A stretch of DNA of 64,000 bases from Chlamydomonas reinhardtii (Eukaryota; Chlorophyta; Chlorophyceae; Chlamydomonadales; Chlamydomonadaceae): assembly GCF_000002595.2 (NCBI RefSeq), contig NC_057020.1, positions 2,274,567 to 2,338,566 on the forward strand. The letters are read 5' to 3'. The notes beneath the pieces were generated by a model, which worked only from the letters and a program-made list of their open reading frames with translations, had not been told where the DNA came from and did not search any database. Shown in pieces: positions 11,111-23,633 of the stretch. How positions within the stretch are numbered: position 1 is the first letter of the stretch; each line of letters opens with the position of its first letter. Position numbers and translations under genes: made by a program.

Positions 11111-11966
11111 GGTGCCAAAGAAGGAGTCAGCCTTCAGTACGGTTGTAGAATGGAAGCACAGCCACGGCTAACTCTAGAGAAGTCCCAGTGAGTGCTTCTG
11201 TGTGATCATACCTGGCAGGCTGGCACCCGGAGCCCATGGGTTCATGCAGGTTCATGCCCATGGGGCAGCTGGGGCCGCCGTGAGACTGTGATGTAGCATG
11301 AGTCCGCATACGTCAATAATGAGTGTACGCATGCATAAATATTTCAACCGTACTGGCTTGCCCATTTGCTCTCGCAGGATCACATGCGCCGCAGTCAACA
11401 AAGCGCAAGTCGTAGGTAACAATGCTTCGCCAACTCGTGTACGCCAAGGCGTACGCTTCATCCAGGTTAAAGACTAGACACGCATCAAAGTGCGGTGAAA
11501 GTACGATCGCTTAGCGCAGCCAACACACGCTCTAACCCTTTGTGCGTCCGAATGCCAGCACTCCCGATTGACACGTTGGTGCCCATGAGACTCCTTATCA
11601 CATACGACTGCGACAGATTCATGCAACCGCAGCACGCGCGTCACAACTGGTTCTTTCATAAGCGTAAATCACATAAAACCCCGGTCATGCCAAACACTCC
11701 TATCCTGCCACACCGTATGCCTGGCCACGCACGGCAGACGCCGAGCCGACGTGAATCCTTTTATGTGTACCGATGACCCCATGAAGTAACACGTTAACTC
11801 CTGTTGGTGTACCCCTATCACGCAAGCTCTCCTTCCTGCGAAACACAAATCCCCTCTCTGCTGCAACGACTACCTCCTCCATACCAACATCCGCACACGC
11901 GCATACTCGCAAGCGCCGGGGCGCAATGTATACGCGCACGCGAGCCACCTCCTACCTAAGTCTAAC
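11111..11966. other. Intergenic DNA downstream of serine acetyltransferase
   Basis: No gene, RNA or repeat recognised. May include the 3' UTR of the acetyltransferase if the signal at 11967 is not the one used. Confidence 0.4.
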
Positions 11967-11971
11967 TTACA
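11967..11971 (-). promoter_or_regulatory. TGTAA, possible poly(A) signal of serine acetyltransferase
   Basis: TGTAA on the minus strand about 30 bases after the acetyltransferase stop. This would give a 3' UTR unusually short for Chlamydomonas, so the true site may lie further down. Confidence 0.35.
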
Positions 11972-12000
11972 AGCTCGCACGTACACCCTTGCCCCACTTA

Positions 12001-15000
12001 CTAAATCTCATACTCAGGCGCCGGCTTCTTCCGGATAACCTCACTCCGTGCCACGCGCCCCTGCTTCTGAGACACGTCCCCGCTGGGAGTGCCCGCCTTG
12101 CCCGCCGGCGCTGCAGGCGACCCAGCGGCCGCCGCCTTCGCCGCGCCGCCGAGCTTCGCGGCCGCTTTCTTTGCCGCCTGCACCGAGGCAGCGGCAGACG
12201 CGGGCGCTGCGCTGGCAGACGCCGCGGCGGCCGCTGCCGCCGCTTTCCCTAGCGCCACCTTGGCGGCCGGCTTTGCAATCCCGTTTGCGAGGCCGTTCAC
12301 TGGGGCCATGGCCGCGGCCAATGGCACGCCGTTCATGCCCACGCCGCCGGCGCCGTCCATGCTTTCCGCACTCAGAAGCCGCTGGCTCCAGTGCATCATC
12401 GACAGCGCGGGGTTGCCGACCACCGGCCCCACCTCCTTGGCCGGCGAGCCCGCCACCATGGTGTGCGGCGGCACGGGCTTGAGCACCAGCGAGCCAGCCG
12501 CGATCTGCGCGCCCTCGCCGATGGGGATGTTGCCCAGCACTGTGGCGCAGGCCCCGATGAGCACGTTGTCCCCCACCTTGGGGTGGCGGTCGCCGATCTC
12601 CTTGCCGGTACCGCCTAGCGTCACGTTCTGTGGGGCGGACACAGGAGGAGCCAAGGCGGCAGGTGTGAGCGGTTCGGTTTGTGGGCCGGTGCAATACCAC
12701 GGCCTGTCCGCATTGCAAGCCACGACCACGCCGTGCGCCGCCCATCTTTCGCAAACTCTCTCAATACGCACCTGCAGGATTGATACGTTGTTGCCGATGA
12801 CGGCCGTCTCGCCGATCACCACACCCGTGCCGTGGTCCAGCAGCACACCCTGCGTAGACACAAAAGCAACAACCAACCAGTTGAGCTCACCCATCGGCAA
12901 CACGTACTTGAAGATATGACGCCGTCACACGCATGAATACACACCGCCGCCAGACCCGTGCACCGCTGAACGGACGTAAACGGCTCGGCTGCTGCCAGTG
13001 ACATGCGCATTGTGCCCAAAGACTTCTCACCTTGCCGATGCGGGCCGCTGGGTGGACGTCAACCGCGAACACCTCCGAGATGCGGCTCTGCAGGGCAACG
13101 CAATCCTCACCGGTCACAAATCATAAGGCTATGCAGCGAGCAGCTCCGCCAAGGAGCAACGGGTGCACTGGCTATGCCCATCATGCGGTGTCCTGCATTG
13201 CCTATCCACACCACATGCAGCCTCCGCAAATGCCGCCACTCGGCCCGACCCTGCGCCCCCACCTGCAGCGCCAGTGCCATGACCTTCTGCTTGCGGTTCC
13301 ACAGCGCGTGCGCGATGCGCTGCGTCTGAATGGCGTGGTAGCCCTTGAAGTACAGCAGCGCGTGGCTGCGGGAAATCCATGGGTCGCATGTGGAGGCCGA
13401 GTCAGGCACACCAGAACATTTGGCGTCAGCGACGTCCAGGCGCCCGCTGCTGAGCAGGCTCAGCGATCACACACTTTCGACTCGTCTAGTCCTGCGCCCT
13501 CTACAACGTGTTCCGCGCGATGTGGACTTCCCAGCATTCAGCTGCTGGCTGAAAGTCTGCCCCAGGGGCCCGACAGTCCTCTCGGTTCCCACTGGCCCCC
13601 TCCCCCGCACCCAGTCCCATGAAGAGGACATGTGCTCTCACACACCTGTAGGAGCTACAGGCAGGGTCGCGCTCGCGACACGCCGCAAGGTCCGACAGCG
13701 CGGCGCAGCGCACGTCAGGCTCTTTGCTGAGGAAGTTGTGGAAGATCTCAAACAGCTGCAAGCGGACAACAATTGTGGAAATGGGGTGCGTCACATGAGT
13801 TTCAAAGCCTGCAACAACAGCGCACGGGAGCGCTGGTGCCCGCTTGCAGTCTTGAAGCCATCTCCTGCTCCTTCAACCGCCCCGTCGCCCACACCCAAAT
13901 CCCAGCCCCGTGCACAAACACCACCTTGCTGTGTCCCCGCTTTGTCTGGGAACTCAGACCCTTCTTGGTTACGATGTAAACACTCCCGCCTTCCGCCCCC
14001 ACCTCCCACACGCAGCGCCTCCCGCGCCTACCTGCGTGGACAGCATGGTGCTGTTGGCGAGGCGGTTGGCCAGTACGAACGCCAGCGCCTGCTCAAACGT
14101 GTCGTGCGCCAGGATGGATGCGTACAGGAAGGAAGACAGCAGCGGTTCGCTGTTGGCGTCCGCCTGGGCCTCAGTGCTGCGAGGCACAGAGCAGGGGGCG
14201 GGGACACGGGGCGGGGAGTTGCAAGCGAGGTGGGCGTGCTGGTGAGGCGGAAGGGCAAGGAAAGCGGGGCCGACACAGTGTGTCGCGCGCTGGCCCGTGC
14301 AGCAGGAGCATGAGACGTGTACGGCACTTGGGTTATGTGCGCTGAGGGGTGATGAATGGACCGTGCCGCGTGAGCTGTGGGCTTGTGGCGGTGGCCAGAG
14401 GCGGTGCCAAAATAGGGCTGGGTGATGCAGCGTCGGGCGCGCAATCCGCCGCCACCCCCGGGGTGCTATTTGGCGTGCCCCTCGTCCTGGTCATCAAAGC
14501 CGTCCGAGCCGCTCCCTGGCCTTTCCTATAAGCCCACAAACTAGCGCCGCCCCAGACCACGGCGCCGGGCCATGCCAGGGCGGTGGGGTGGGGTGTCACG
14601 TGTGGTGTGCGGCCCGCTGGCCTGATGGCCGGTGGCGATAGCGTGGGCTTGCTCGCGTCCCAATCACGCAAGGAATCGCGAGGGAAGAGTACACCAGCAA
14701 TGCATAGACGTTGAGCTGTGGTCGCGGGTCATTGTGTTAGCGCAGGTGTCGACCACGCCGGCGCTGGGGGCTGTACGGAGCTGTACAAAACACCGTGCCC
14801 TGCCACCGCGCGCACGCTCCCACGACACCGCCGGTGCGTCCGGCCCCGCTCCCAGCGCCACGCACCGAATCTGCTTCCACATCATCTCGCCCGCGCGGCC
14901 AAGCGTCAGCGCCTGCGATTCCTCGCCGCAAATATTGAAGTCGACGTTGCTCTGCAGGTAGGCGGGCACACCCGCTCGCGTCCAATCTATGGAATCCTCC

Positions 15001-15288
15001 GGAGACATTTTGTTATTTGATGCTTTTGATGGTTTCGAACTGGCTGGCTCCGTGTTGCTCGCGAGCACTGCAGGCAGGACAATTGTTCCACTGGGCGTGA
15101 GAAGCGGAACCAGGACGCCGGGCCACAACCAAGGACACCAGTAACCCACATTTATTGTGAGACGCACCTGGTGAACACCGGCGACCGCTGCCTCCGCGAG
15201 CGAACCACACCCGAGCGACGACGCTTTGCTGCGCTCGGCTTGAGGCGCCAGACAGCGCGTGTTTTGAGCCTAAGCATGGAAAGCTCAT
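12001..15288 (-). CDS. SAT: Serine O-acetyltransferase, organelle-targeted
   Basis: Makes O-acetylserine from serine and acetyl-CoA, the carbon skeleton for cysteine synthesis. Eight phase-consistent exons: 15288-15168, 15067-14866, 14176-14032, 13755-13646, 13365-13263, 13087-13031, 12849-12772, 12627-12001; 480 residues. The N-terminus (MSFPCLGSKHALSGASSRAQ, then Arg/Val/Ser-rich) looks like a transit peptide. The helical SATase domain follows (MMWKQIRTEAQADANSEPLL, LFEIFHNFLSKEPDVR, DLAACRERDPACSSY, HALLYFKGYHAIQTQRIAHA), then the left-handed beta-helix with catalytic DVHPAARIGKG, LLDHGTGVVIGETAVIGNN and TLGGTGKEIGDRHPKVGDNVLIGA. Beyond PPHTMVAGSPAKEVG the protein carries a ~150-residue Ala/Lys/Pro-rich tail, unlike the short Ile-ended tail of bacterial and plant enzymes that docks into OAS-thiol-lyase, although the very last residue here is Ile. 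Divergent from LST8. Confidence 0.93.
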
Positions 15289-15655
15289 TTTGGAATGTCT
15301 CCTTTCCCGATGAGGCGGCTTAGTTCTGCTCGTTTGGAGCGCAGAGCGAGCCGGTCTAGTCGTGGGTATCTCCCTGTGATGTAGGTTGATACAGCAGTAA
15401 GTAATGAAGGGTTGAGGGAGCGTGCAATTATTAGTCCAAGTGTGTTTCGGTCGCTCCTTGGGAATTTCTGCTCAAGGAATGGGGGCGATTCAGACAACGT
15501 GGCGGGCCCGCCAAGCCAAACATGTTCGTCAACTAGCCCCATTACTTGCATGTAGAAATGTCACGTTTACGGACTTGAGGAAATGCGCACGTCGTTGACA
15601 AAACCCTGCTGACATCAGGCCTATTGCCGGGACTATCTAATCCCTGAGGCCATAA
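15289..15655. promoter_or_regulatory. Divergent promoter between SAT and LST8
   Basis: Only 367 bases separate the start codons of serine acetyltransferase (-) and LST8 (+), so both core promoters and 5' UTRs must lie here. No clear TATA box seen. Confidence 0.6.
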
Positions 15656-17380
15656 ATGGCGTCCTCTAGCGTAGTACTAGCTTCAGCCGGCTATGACCAC
15701 ACCATTCGATTTTGGGAGGCGACGAGCGGCTGCTGCTACCGGACGCTGCAGTATGCGGAGTCGCAAGTGAACAAGCTAGAAATTACCGCTGATAAGACGC
15801 GGATAGCGGCAGCCGGCAACCCGCAAATCCGGGTCTTTGACGTGAATTCCCCGGATCCCAACCCGCTGCTGTCCTACGATGGCCACGCCGGCAACGTGAC
15901 GGCGGTGGGCTTCCACAAGGACGGCAAATGGATGTTCACAGGTGCATGCGTTGCAATGGGGAGGGATCCTGAGCTCGGCGTGTACGAGAGGAGAGGAAAG
16001 CGGTCGGAGGCAGGGGCGTCCTGGGGTTTGGGGGCGTGCCATGGCGCACGATGGCGCTGCCCATTTCGGACCTGCGACATGGTGCGCTGGTGCTCTCCCT
16101 GTGTCACCTCTACGTCCACAGACTCCATTGATTGCTTGTTACCTCTTGTGTTCTGCACCCGCACTCCGTTAAGCACCCGCAATCCGTTAAGCATGTGTGC
16201 ATGTGGCACTCAAGCGCTCTGTGCGTGTTCACTGTCTTTGCAGGCGGCGAGGACGGGACGGTGCGCGTGTGGGATACGCGGTCGCCGGTGTGCCAGCGCA
16301 CCTACGAGAGCCGCGCCGCCGTCAACTCAGTAGTGCTGCACCCCAACCAGGGCGAGCTCATATCGGGTAGGTGCGGCGGCAGGGCCACATGGGGCCCGGA
16401 GTGTGTGCGGCGGGTCGGTAGGGCGGGTTGCTGTCGTGGTGTAGCAGCTGGGTAGTTGGTTTCACACCGAATGGACCGAGGCCCTGAGTCCGGGATGGGT
16501 TGTGGGTTGCAGCAAGGCCTGGCCAGTGAGCTGAAGGTACCTGCGTTTAACCATGAGCGCATGGGTTGCAAAAGCTGACAATGGTCGTGTGCAGAGCGGG
16601 TTGTCTCGAGCATCAAGCGGGTGGGCTCTTGGGCGTGGCCGATTGGGGCACTACAAGACTACATAGTGGATGACAGGGGAGCGCTATCTGTGTTACGGGC
16701 AGCGGCCCTCAGGGGCAGGGGGGTTGAGTCCCACTGGCCTGGGGCCCTAGGCTCCGGACAGCGGACGCCTTCACCGGCAACCGCACGGGGACAATGGCTG
16801 CACCCTGATCATTGTACGGTATGTGGTACATCCGTGCAGGCGACCAGACGGGGCACATCCGCGTGTGGGACCTGACAGCCTCCGCCTGCTCCTGCGAGCT
16901 TGTACCGGAGATAGGGACAGCGGTGGGTGCCGGTGCTGGGGAGCTGCTTGCGAGCCTATGGTCGTGGTTAGGGCGCCAGGGGGTCACTGCGCTAAGGGGC
17001 GCACTGGGGCTGACCGCACGATGGAGTGGTGACGCCAAGGGTCGCTTTGCTGCCCGAAAGTGGGCGTTGGCAGAAGCTGGCGCAAGTTGTGGAACTGAGG
17101 AACGAACATGTATTGCTAGATGCACAATGGATCTGTATTGCTGGTGGGAGCCCGGGTCATTTGCTCATGCTACTGACGTGCGTTTTGGACAATCGCATGC
17201 AGGTGCGGTCGCTGACTGTGGCGCTGGACGGCACCATGATTGTGGCGGCCAACAACAACGGCACCTGCTACGTGTGGCGCATGATGCGAGGTGAGCACCG
17301 AGCAGCGCTGGGTCGGGGGATGGGGGCTGGGCGAAGGCAGGGACAAGGCAGGGGAAAGGGATAAGGGGGGAAGGCGGAAA

Positions 17381-17478
<98 letters not shown>

Positions 17479-18795
17479 CAACGGTTTACAGTTGTTTATC
17501 AGATCACGTGATCGTGTATCCGGACAACCCGTAGTTGCTAGTGCCAGGGGCGCATTAGCACCTTGTTTGTCGCGCATGGGTCTGGCAGTACATGTCTCCC
17601 AAGCCTACGCGTAGCGTTAGACGTCAGTTTGGCCACAGGAGCCGCACCTCCATCTATTGTGGTTAGACACTGATTTGGCCCTAAGAGCCGCACCTCTGTC
17701 TATATTGTGAGACAGAGTGTGTGTCTGTGTGTGTGTGTGTGTCCCAATCCTAACTTGTGTGTGTGTGTGGGGGGGGGGGGGGTTGTAAATACCAGCCCAA
17801 ACTAAACCCAAACCAACGAAAACTGGAGTGCAGGCAGAGGCGTTAGTTGCGAGCGATAATACTTATGGGGGGGCATGCCGAAGAGCGATGCGCTCATGGG
17901 TAGATACATGGCTGAACCGTGGCCGTGACGCAGCGGGAAGCCGGGGTGACTGGGGGTTAGCGTACACGCGTTCGCGGTGCGGGAGTTAGGCCACATGGTG
18001 CTTTGAGGGAGACTCGTTCGGTCGGACCAGTCTGGGCGATCGCGGCAGCATTTTGCTTTCGGTCATGGTAATCAGGCGTAGCTAGTCCAGTCCACGGCTC
18101 CAGCACTGCATAACCTGAAGGATTCGGTGTCCTCAGCAGCCTGACATTGACAGCCTTGCACCCTGTACACATCTGCCCGGCCAGGTGCCTCCCTGACCAC
18201 CCACTTCGAGCCGCTGCACAAGCTCAAAGCGCACTCCAACATCATTCTCAAGTGCCTCATATCACCCGACTGCCAGCAGCTCGCCACCACCAGCGCCGAC
18301 AAGACGGGTGAGAGGGGTCCTTGTTGCCGAGCAGCGTGCTATGACATCTCGTGTGGTCAGCACGTTGTCTAAACCCCTGGCGAGTAGTCCCAGCACCAGC
18401 CACACGGGTAGCTGCAAGTCCCGCCCGCGCTTTCTTGACCTCCCGTCAAGCACGCCGAACCCGCCTCGCTTATCATCCGCCCCTCCCCGCTCCGCCACCG
18501 CCCTTTGCCCCTCCCTCCCCTCCCCGCCACCGCCCTTCGCCCCTCCGCAGTCAAGCTGTGGAACCTGGACGGCTTCACACTGGACCGCACGCTGGTGGGC
18601 CACACGCGCTGGGTGTGGGACTGCGTGTTTAGCGTGGACGCAGCCTACCTGGTCACAGCCTCCTCGGACGCCACTGCCCGCCTGTGGGACCTGGGCAGCA
18701 GCGAAGCCATCCGCACCTACAGCGGCCACCACAAGGCGGTGGTGTGCTGCGCGCTGAACGACTCGGCGATTGAGGGGCGCGACGTGGACGGGTAA
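15656..18795 (+). CDS. LST8: LST8, WD40 subunit of TOR complexes
   Basis: Predicted 315-residue seven-bladed WD40 protein, the stabilising partner of the TOR kinase domain, which links nutrients to growth. Exons 15656-15941, 16244-16366, 16840-16922, 17203-17290, 18185-18307, 18551-18795. LST8 landmarks: [141 protein letters not shown] and [22 protein letters not shown] dipeptides close several blades. The 894-base intron 4 contains two GT tracts and a poly-G run. A TGTAA lies at 19394. Confidence 0.96.
17383..17477. repeat. (GT)n microsatellite in LST8 intron 4
   Basis: About 95 bases of uninterrupted GT starting shortly after the exon 4 donor; a second, interrupted tract with a poly-G run follows at 17706-17782. 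Confidence 0.97.
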
Positions 18796-19452
18796 CGCTA
18801 TCAATCACGGAAATGGTGTTGCTGATGTAGGTGGTGTTGGTTGCTGGGGTTGGAGGGACTGGTGGATGAGGGGGAGTAGATAGTTGGTCCATGGGGATGA
18901 AGGCAAAAAGGGCGGTTCGTATGGGAGGGTTAGGAAAGCACAAGAGGAAAGGATCGACACCGTGCATGCGAATGCGCAAGCAAACGGCGGCCGCGATGTG
19001 TGGTGCATGGGTGATATGGGCAAACGGCGTGCTGGCTGTTCAGGACAGCGTTGTTCGGACTGGACTTCGCCAGCGTGTTCAGACGATGATGGTGGTGGTG
19101 GGTATGCTTAATGAAGATTGCAGGGCATCGCCAAGCTAGAGGCTGTATGTCGTTTTGTCGCTCAGTTCTCGACTTCGCCAGTGTGTTCACAGGATGAAAT
19201 GGTGGTGGTGGTGGGTAAGCTTAGTGAACATTGCAGGGCATGGCCAAGCTAGAGGCGGAATGAATGCATTCGGCCTACTGCGCCACACTCCACAGACGCC
19301 CCGAGGAAGAGGCGGGAGAGGCCTGCGTAGGAGGAGGTTCAAAATGGACAAGGAGTTGGGCAGGCCGGTTTCGGCGGTAATTGCACGAATCCATGTAAAT
19401 TCGTTTTGTGTATGTCGTTCTGTCGCTCTAATCTCGACCGCATGCTCCTGGG
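18796..19452 (+). other. LST8 3' UTR with a ~108-bp tandem repeat
   Basis: Downstream of the stop lie two diverged tandem copies of a unit of about 108 bases, recognisable by GACTTCGCCAG at 19063 and 19171, a GGTGGTGGTGGG run, and TTGCAGGGCAT followed by GCCAAGCTAGAGGC. Part of a third copy (TGTATGTCGTT with a TCTCGAC end) recurs at about 19408-19438. TGTAA at 19394-19398 is the likely poly(A) signal. Confidence 0.7.
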
Positions 19453-19917
19453 CAGGGTTGCCTAGTACGCGACCCTCTCTCCATAATACGCGTATTAATA
19501 CAGCGTACTAGGATTTCTAGTACAGTACGTTAAAATACGGTGCATAATACGCTGGGCCAGGAAATCCGGGGGGGGCCGACGCAAACACGGCACGCGTGCC
19601 CGCACCATGCCCGAATCGGTGTGCATTTGGATTTGCGCGGCCATAGTCTTCTAGCGGAATTCCTTCAACTTATTTTACTCATATTGTTATAAGAAAACAC
19701 AGCTGCAGTGCGGAGAGCAGCCATGGTTCGCAAACTTCGACGGACATCCTTTCCAGCACCCCTCGCGCCCCTCGCCCCGCCACGGCGCTGCCACGGCCCA
19801 CCCCGCTGGTTTCCCCAGCACAACGTATTTTCCAACGTACTAGCCGACGAGGGCAGCGTACAGTACGTAGTACAGTACGTAGTACATAGTACGCGTACTA
19901 CGAACTAGGCAACCCTG
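19453..19917. mobile_element. Non-autonomous hAT transposon (465 bp)
   Basis: The element begins CAGGGTTGCCTAGT and ends ACTAGGCAACCCTG, perfect 14-bp terminal inverted repeats. It is flanked by an exact 8-bp target duplication, CTCCTGGG, at 19445-19452 and 19918-19925. An 8-bp duplication with CAGGG ends is diagnostic of the hAT superfamily. It encodes no transposase. Both ends contain clusters of GTAC/TACGTAGTAC motifs, likely subterminal transposase-binding repeats. Intact ends and duplication suggest a recent insertion, just past the LST8 poly(A) signal. Confidence 0.92.
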
Positions 19918-19925
19918 CTCCTGGG

Positions 19926-20407
19926 ACTCTAGGTCGCCCAGCCAGCCCATGGTGCACACACTTCACGCCATGCTTTCACGGGGGTGGAGTGACTGGCGTG
20001 GACGCAACACGGCAATGTGGGGGCCAGGTCAGACGGGGGATCGCCATTCATGGGAGGAGGGCCAATGACTTGCGTGATCCTCTAGCTAGAACTTGCTTTT
20101 GGCGCACACATGAAGGGGCTACGGGGCCCAAAATGGTGGGGCGAAGCCGGGCAGGTTGCAGCAGCCCCCTCCACAAGCCGGAGCAGGGGTGAGCGGAAGC
20201 CCCGACCAGCACCACGGTAGGCTCCACACACACATGCCACATCGCATACGATCGCATGCACTGCCCAGAGTGCTTTCCTCCTTGTGCTCACACCTCGTAT
20301 GCCACCTTGCCGTGCTTCACGGTCAGGCACTGCTGCCCGCAAAGGGCACGTCAATCGCTGAGCTTTGCAGACTCTCAACCCTCCCGCCCAGACCACGAGA
20401 ATAAGGT
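19926..20407. other. Spacer between hAT element and histone H3 3' end
   Basis: No gene or repeat seen. Only the region after LST8 transcription and before the H3 3' hairpin. Confidence 0.45.
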
Positions 20408-20423
20408 GGTGTTGATAAACACC
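20408..20423 (-). terminator. Histone H3 3' hairpin
   Basis: GGTGTT and AACACC arms with a short loop, beside a CTCGGTG motif, downstream of the H3 stop on the minus strand. The same palindrome follows all four histone genes here, matching the non-polyadenylated 3' end of green algal histone mRNAs. Confidence 0.9.
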
Positions 20424-20500
20424 GAGTTTTTTTGGTGCGCTGCCAGTCATCACGCCCCAGGAAGGGGTGACATCAGCTAGCAGCGCAGGTGCCGGGACGC

Positions 20501-21507
<1,007 letters not shown>

Positions 21508-21609
21508 GCGGCTCCTATACGGTACCCTGCGCACGCTGTATCTGCCACGTCTTCCCTTGTCCGCGGGAAGCGGGGCCAGCGCGGCGTGCCAGGACCCCCA
21601 AACAAACTC

Positions 21610-21625
21610 GGTGTTTCTCAACACC
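21610..21625 (+). terminator. Histone H4 3' hairpin
   Basis: GGTGTT/AACACC stem about 100 bases after the H4 stop, in the same ACTCGG...ACCACC context as the other histone genes. Confidence 0.92.
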
Positions 21626-22688
21626 ACCTCAGTGTCGGGCTTGTGCTCCTGGGCCTATTCCGGGCATGTCCTGGCCTTGTTAATGTGGGAGTGTCCCATG
21701 CATAGCCTGCCTGATCGTGTACCGCCTGCTCACGCCCCGCCGCGGTAGGACGCAGTTGCAACTGGGGCTTTCCCTCGCATGCTCTGCATGAGCGCATCAC
21801 AGGTACATCGCGGATACCTACTGTTGGGGAACACCTTGCCAGGAGGTGTTGGGCGCAATCAAATCAGGAGGATCCCACTGGGCAGCCTTGGCCTTGACAA
21901 TGAGCAGCCCACCAGCCATGCCACGAGACAAGTACTACGGCTGGGCATGATCCCAGCGGCTCACACAGACGTGTGGCTTCCACGAACGCGCTCCCTGGCA
22001 TCCCAACTCCACACGAGTATGCAGCCGCTTACTGCGTGCTCCTGCGTGAGTAGCTCGGGGTTCCCCTCGGTCTGGTGCATACAGTTGCCTTCGTATGCTG
22101 GTAAACTCGTACAGGGGGAAGCGTGGAGGCGTGGAAGCATGAGCGGCTGCAGTCTGAGCCAAGCACTCAGGTGGGGGGGGGTAGAATCTTCCAAAACAGA
22201 CCCCATGCTTCAAATGGATAGAGCTCAACGAGAAAGTAACGAATCCGCTTTCAAAATCGAAAATGGGGTTCTGGGTGCAAAGTTATGACCCCTCAAAGTG
22301 GCCGGTAGGTCGGTAGGTCGGTCCGGTGGGGTCCCAAGAGGTTTGCATAGGTTCGTGCCAAGTTTTGTTCCTAGCGCTTCTGTCCTGCAGCACGCGGCGC
22401 AATGGGTGCAACTCAACGATGCGTGCGTAGGTATGCCCCAGACTCAGCACACGTGCATAGTGTGGGGCAGTTTGAGGAGCGGCATGTCGGCAGTTCGGGA
22501 GATGCCTGGGGAACTGGTCAGGGACAGGCCGGTTCTCGCCGGGTTTTGCATGGATGAACGTGTCAGCACATTTCATATTATTAAGTAACATCGGAGTAAG
22601 CCGTTGCATAGCAGGCCAGTCTATCAGGACACTTGTCCACATGTCCGTCAGTCAAAGTGCGTTCCCAAGGCGGATCATTTTACATATA

Positions 22689-22750
22689 TAGCAGTAGAGC
22701 TCACTAAGAGCAGTAGAGCTCACCATAGCAGTAGAGCTCACTAAGAGCAG
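22689..22750. repeat. Short tandem repeat, GCAGTAGAGCTCAC unit
   Basis: The 14-mer GCAGTAGAGCTCAC occurs three times at 18-19-base spacing (22691, 22710, 22728), separated by TAAGA or CATA. Confidence 0.85.
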
Positions 22751-22849
22751 TCAATTGGCACCAACCTGACAAAAAACCAAGGGATTCTGAGGTTTTTTGG
22801 GGGGGTCGTACGGCAGGGGGGGTCGGTCGGTCGGTCAGTCGGGGGGGCC

Positions 22850-22926
22850 GGGAGGTTTTGTGGCATGGGGCAGGGGTGGGGTGGGGTAGAAACAAACGTT
22901 TTTGACCCCATGCCACGAAACCTCCC
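22850..22926. repeat. 21-bp inverted repeat with G-quadruplex motif in the loop
   Basis: Arms 22850-22870 and 22906-22926 are reverse complements with one mismatch (GGGAGGTTTTGTGGCATGGGG on the left). The segment between starts with four G-runs, 22867-22886, fitting a G-quadruplex pattern. Confidence 0.85.
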
Positions 22927-23561
22927 ACATTTTCATGCGGTGTACGGCCTACAACCAGCTGCGTACGGGTAGCGAGATCATTTTATAGGTGGGATGCAGG
23001 CCGTTATGCAGAATACGGACCCAGCCAGGTTAGCCGCGTTACTAGCTTCCACTTGGGAGCACAGGAGCAAAAGCACCCCCATTCGGGACCAAACTAGCTG
23101 CATGTATAACGGTTGCAGGCGTTATAAGACCCCCTCGGCCCGGGCCTCGGTTTCCACACGGACAGGAATGCACGTGGTGCTCACCACCTTGTCACCACAC
23201 ACAACACAACGTTTCAACTGTTGCACCCCAACAAGCCCCCAAACGAAGGCCTGCATGCTGCGCGGCGTGGATGCCGCCCTCCCTGCCCATGAATGAAGCC
23301 AGGCCAGGTCGACACCCTCAGGTCACCGTTCAGCAGCACTCCCTGTTCATCTGCAGCGTGCCAGCAGTGTCAGCGTATACCGTAATGTAGGGCGCCAGGT
23401 CCCCCACCCGTCCCGTGCCAGCTGTGTGCCCCTCGCCACGGTGCCTGGAGCCTGAGCTGCTGGTCAGGCTCACTGCGACAGCAGCTTCCAAGGACCCCAC
23501 GTGCAATGAATGGGGTCGTTAATTGTCTCCCCCGATCCCCAAGTGAGTGGTGGTGTAGGGT

Positions 23562-23577
23562 GGTGTTGAGAAACACC
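23562..23577 (-). terminator. Histone H2B 3' hairpin
   Basis: GGTGTT/AACACC stem on the minus strand, about 60 bases after the H2B stop. Confidence 0.92.
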
Positions 23578-23633
23578 GAGTTTGTTTTGTGGTATGCGTC
23601 AATGCGTCACCAGGTCATCGGTCCAGAGGGCGC

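Larger units (their letters stand above)
21626..23561. other. Intergenic spacer between the two histone pairs
   Basis: About 1.9 kb without a recognisable gene. It holds a short tandem repeat at 22689-22750, a hairpin with a G-quadruplex-like loop at 22850-22926 (separate entries), and GGTAGGTCGG/GGTCGGTC simple repeats at 22300-22330 and 22822-22840. Confidence 0.55.
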
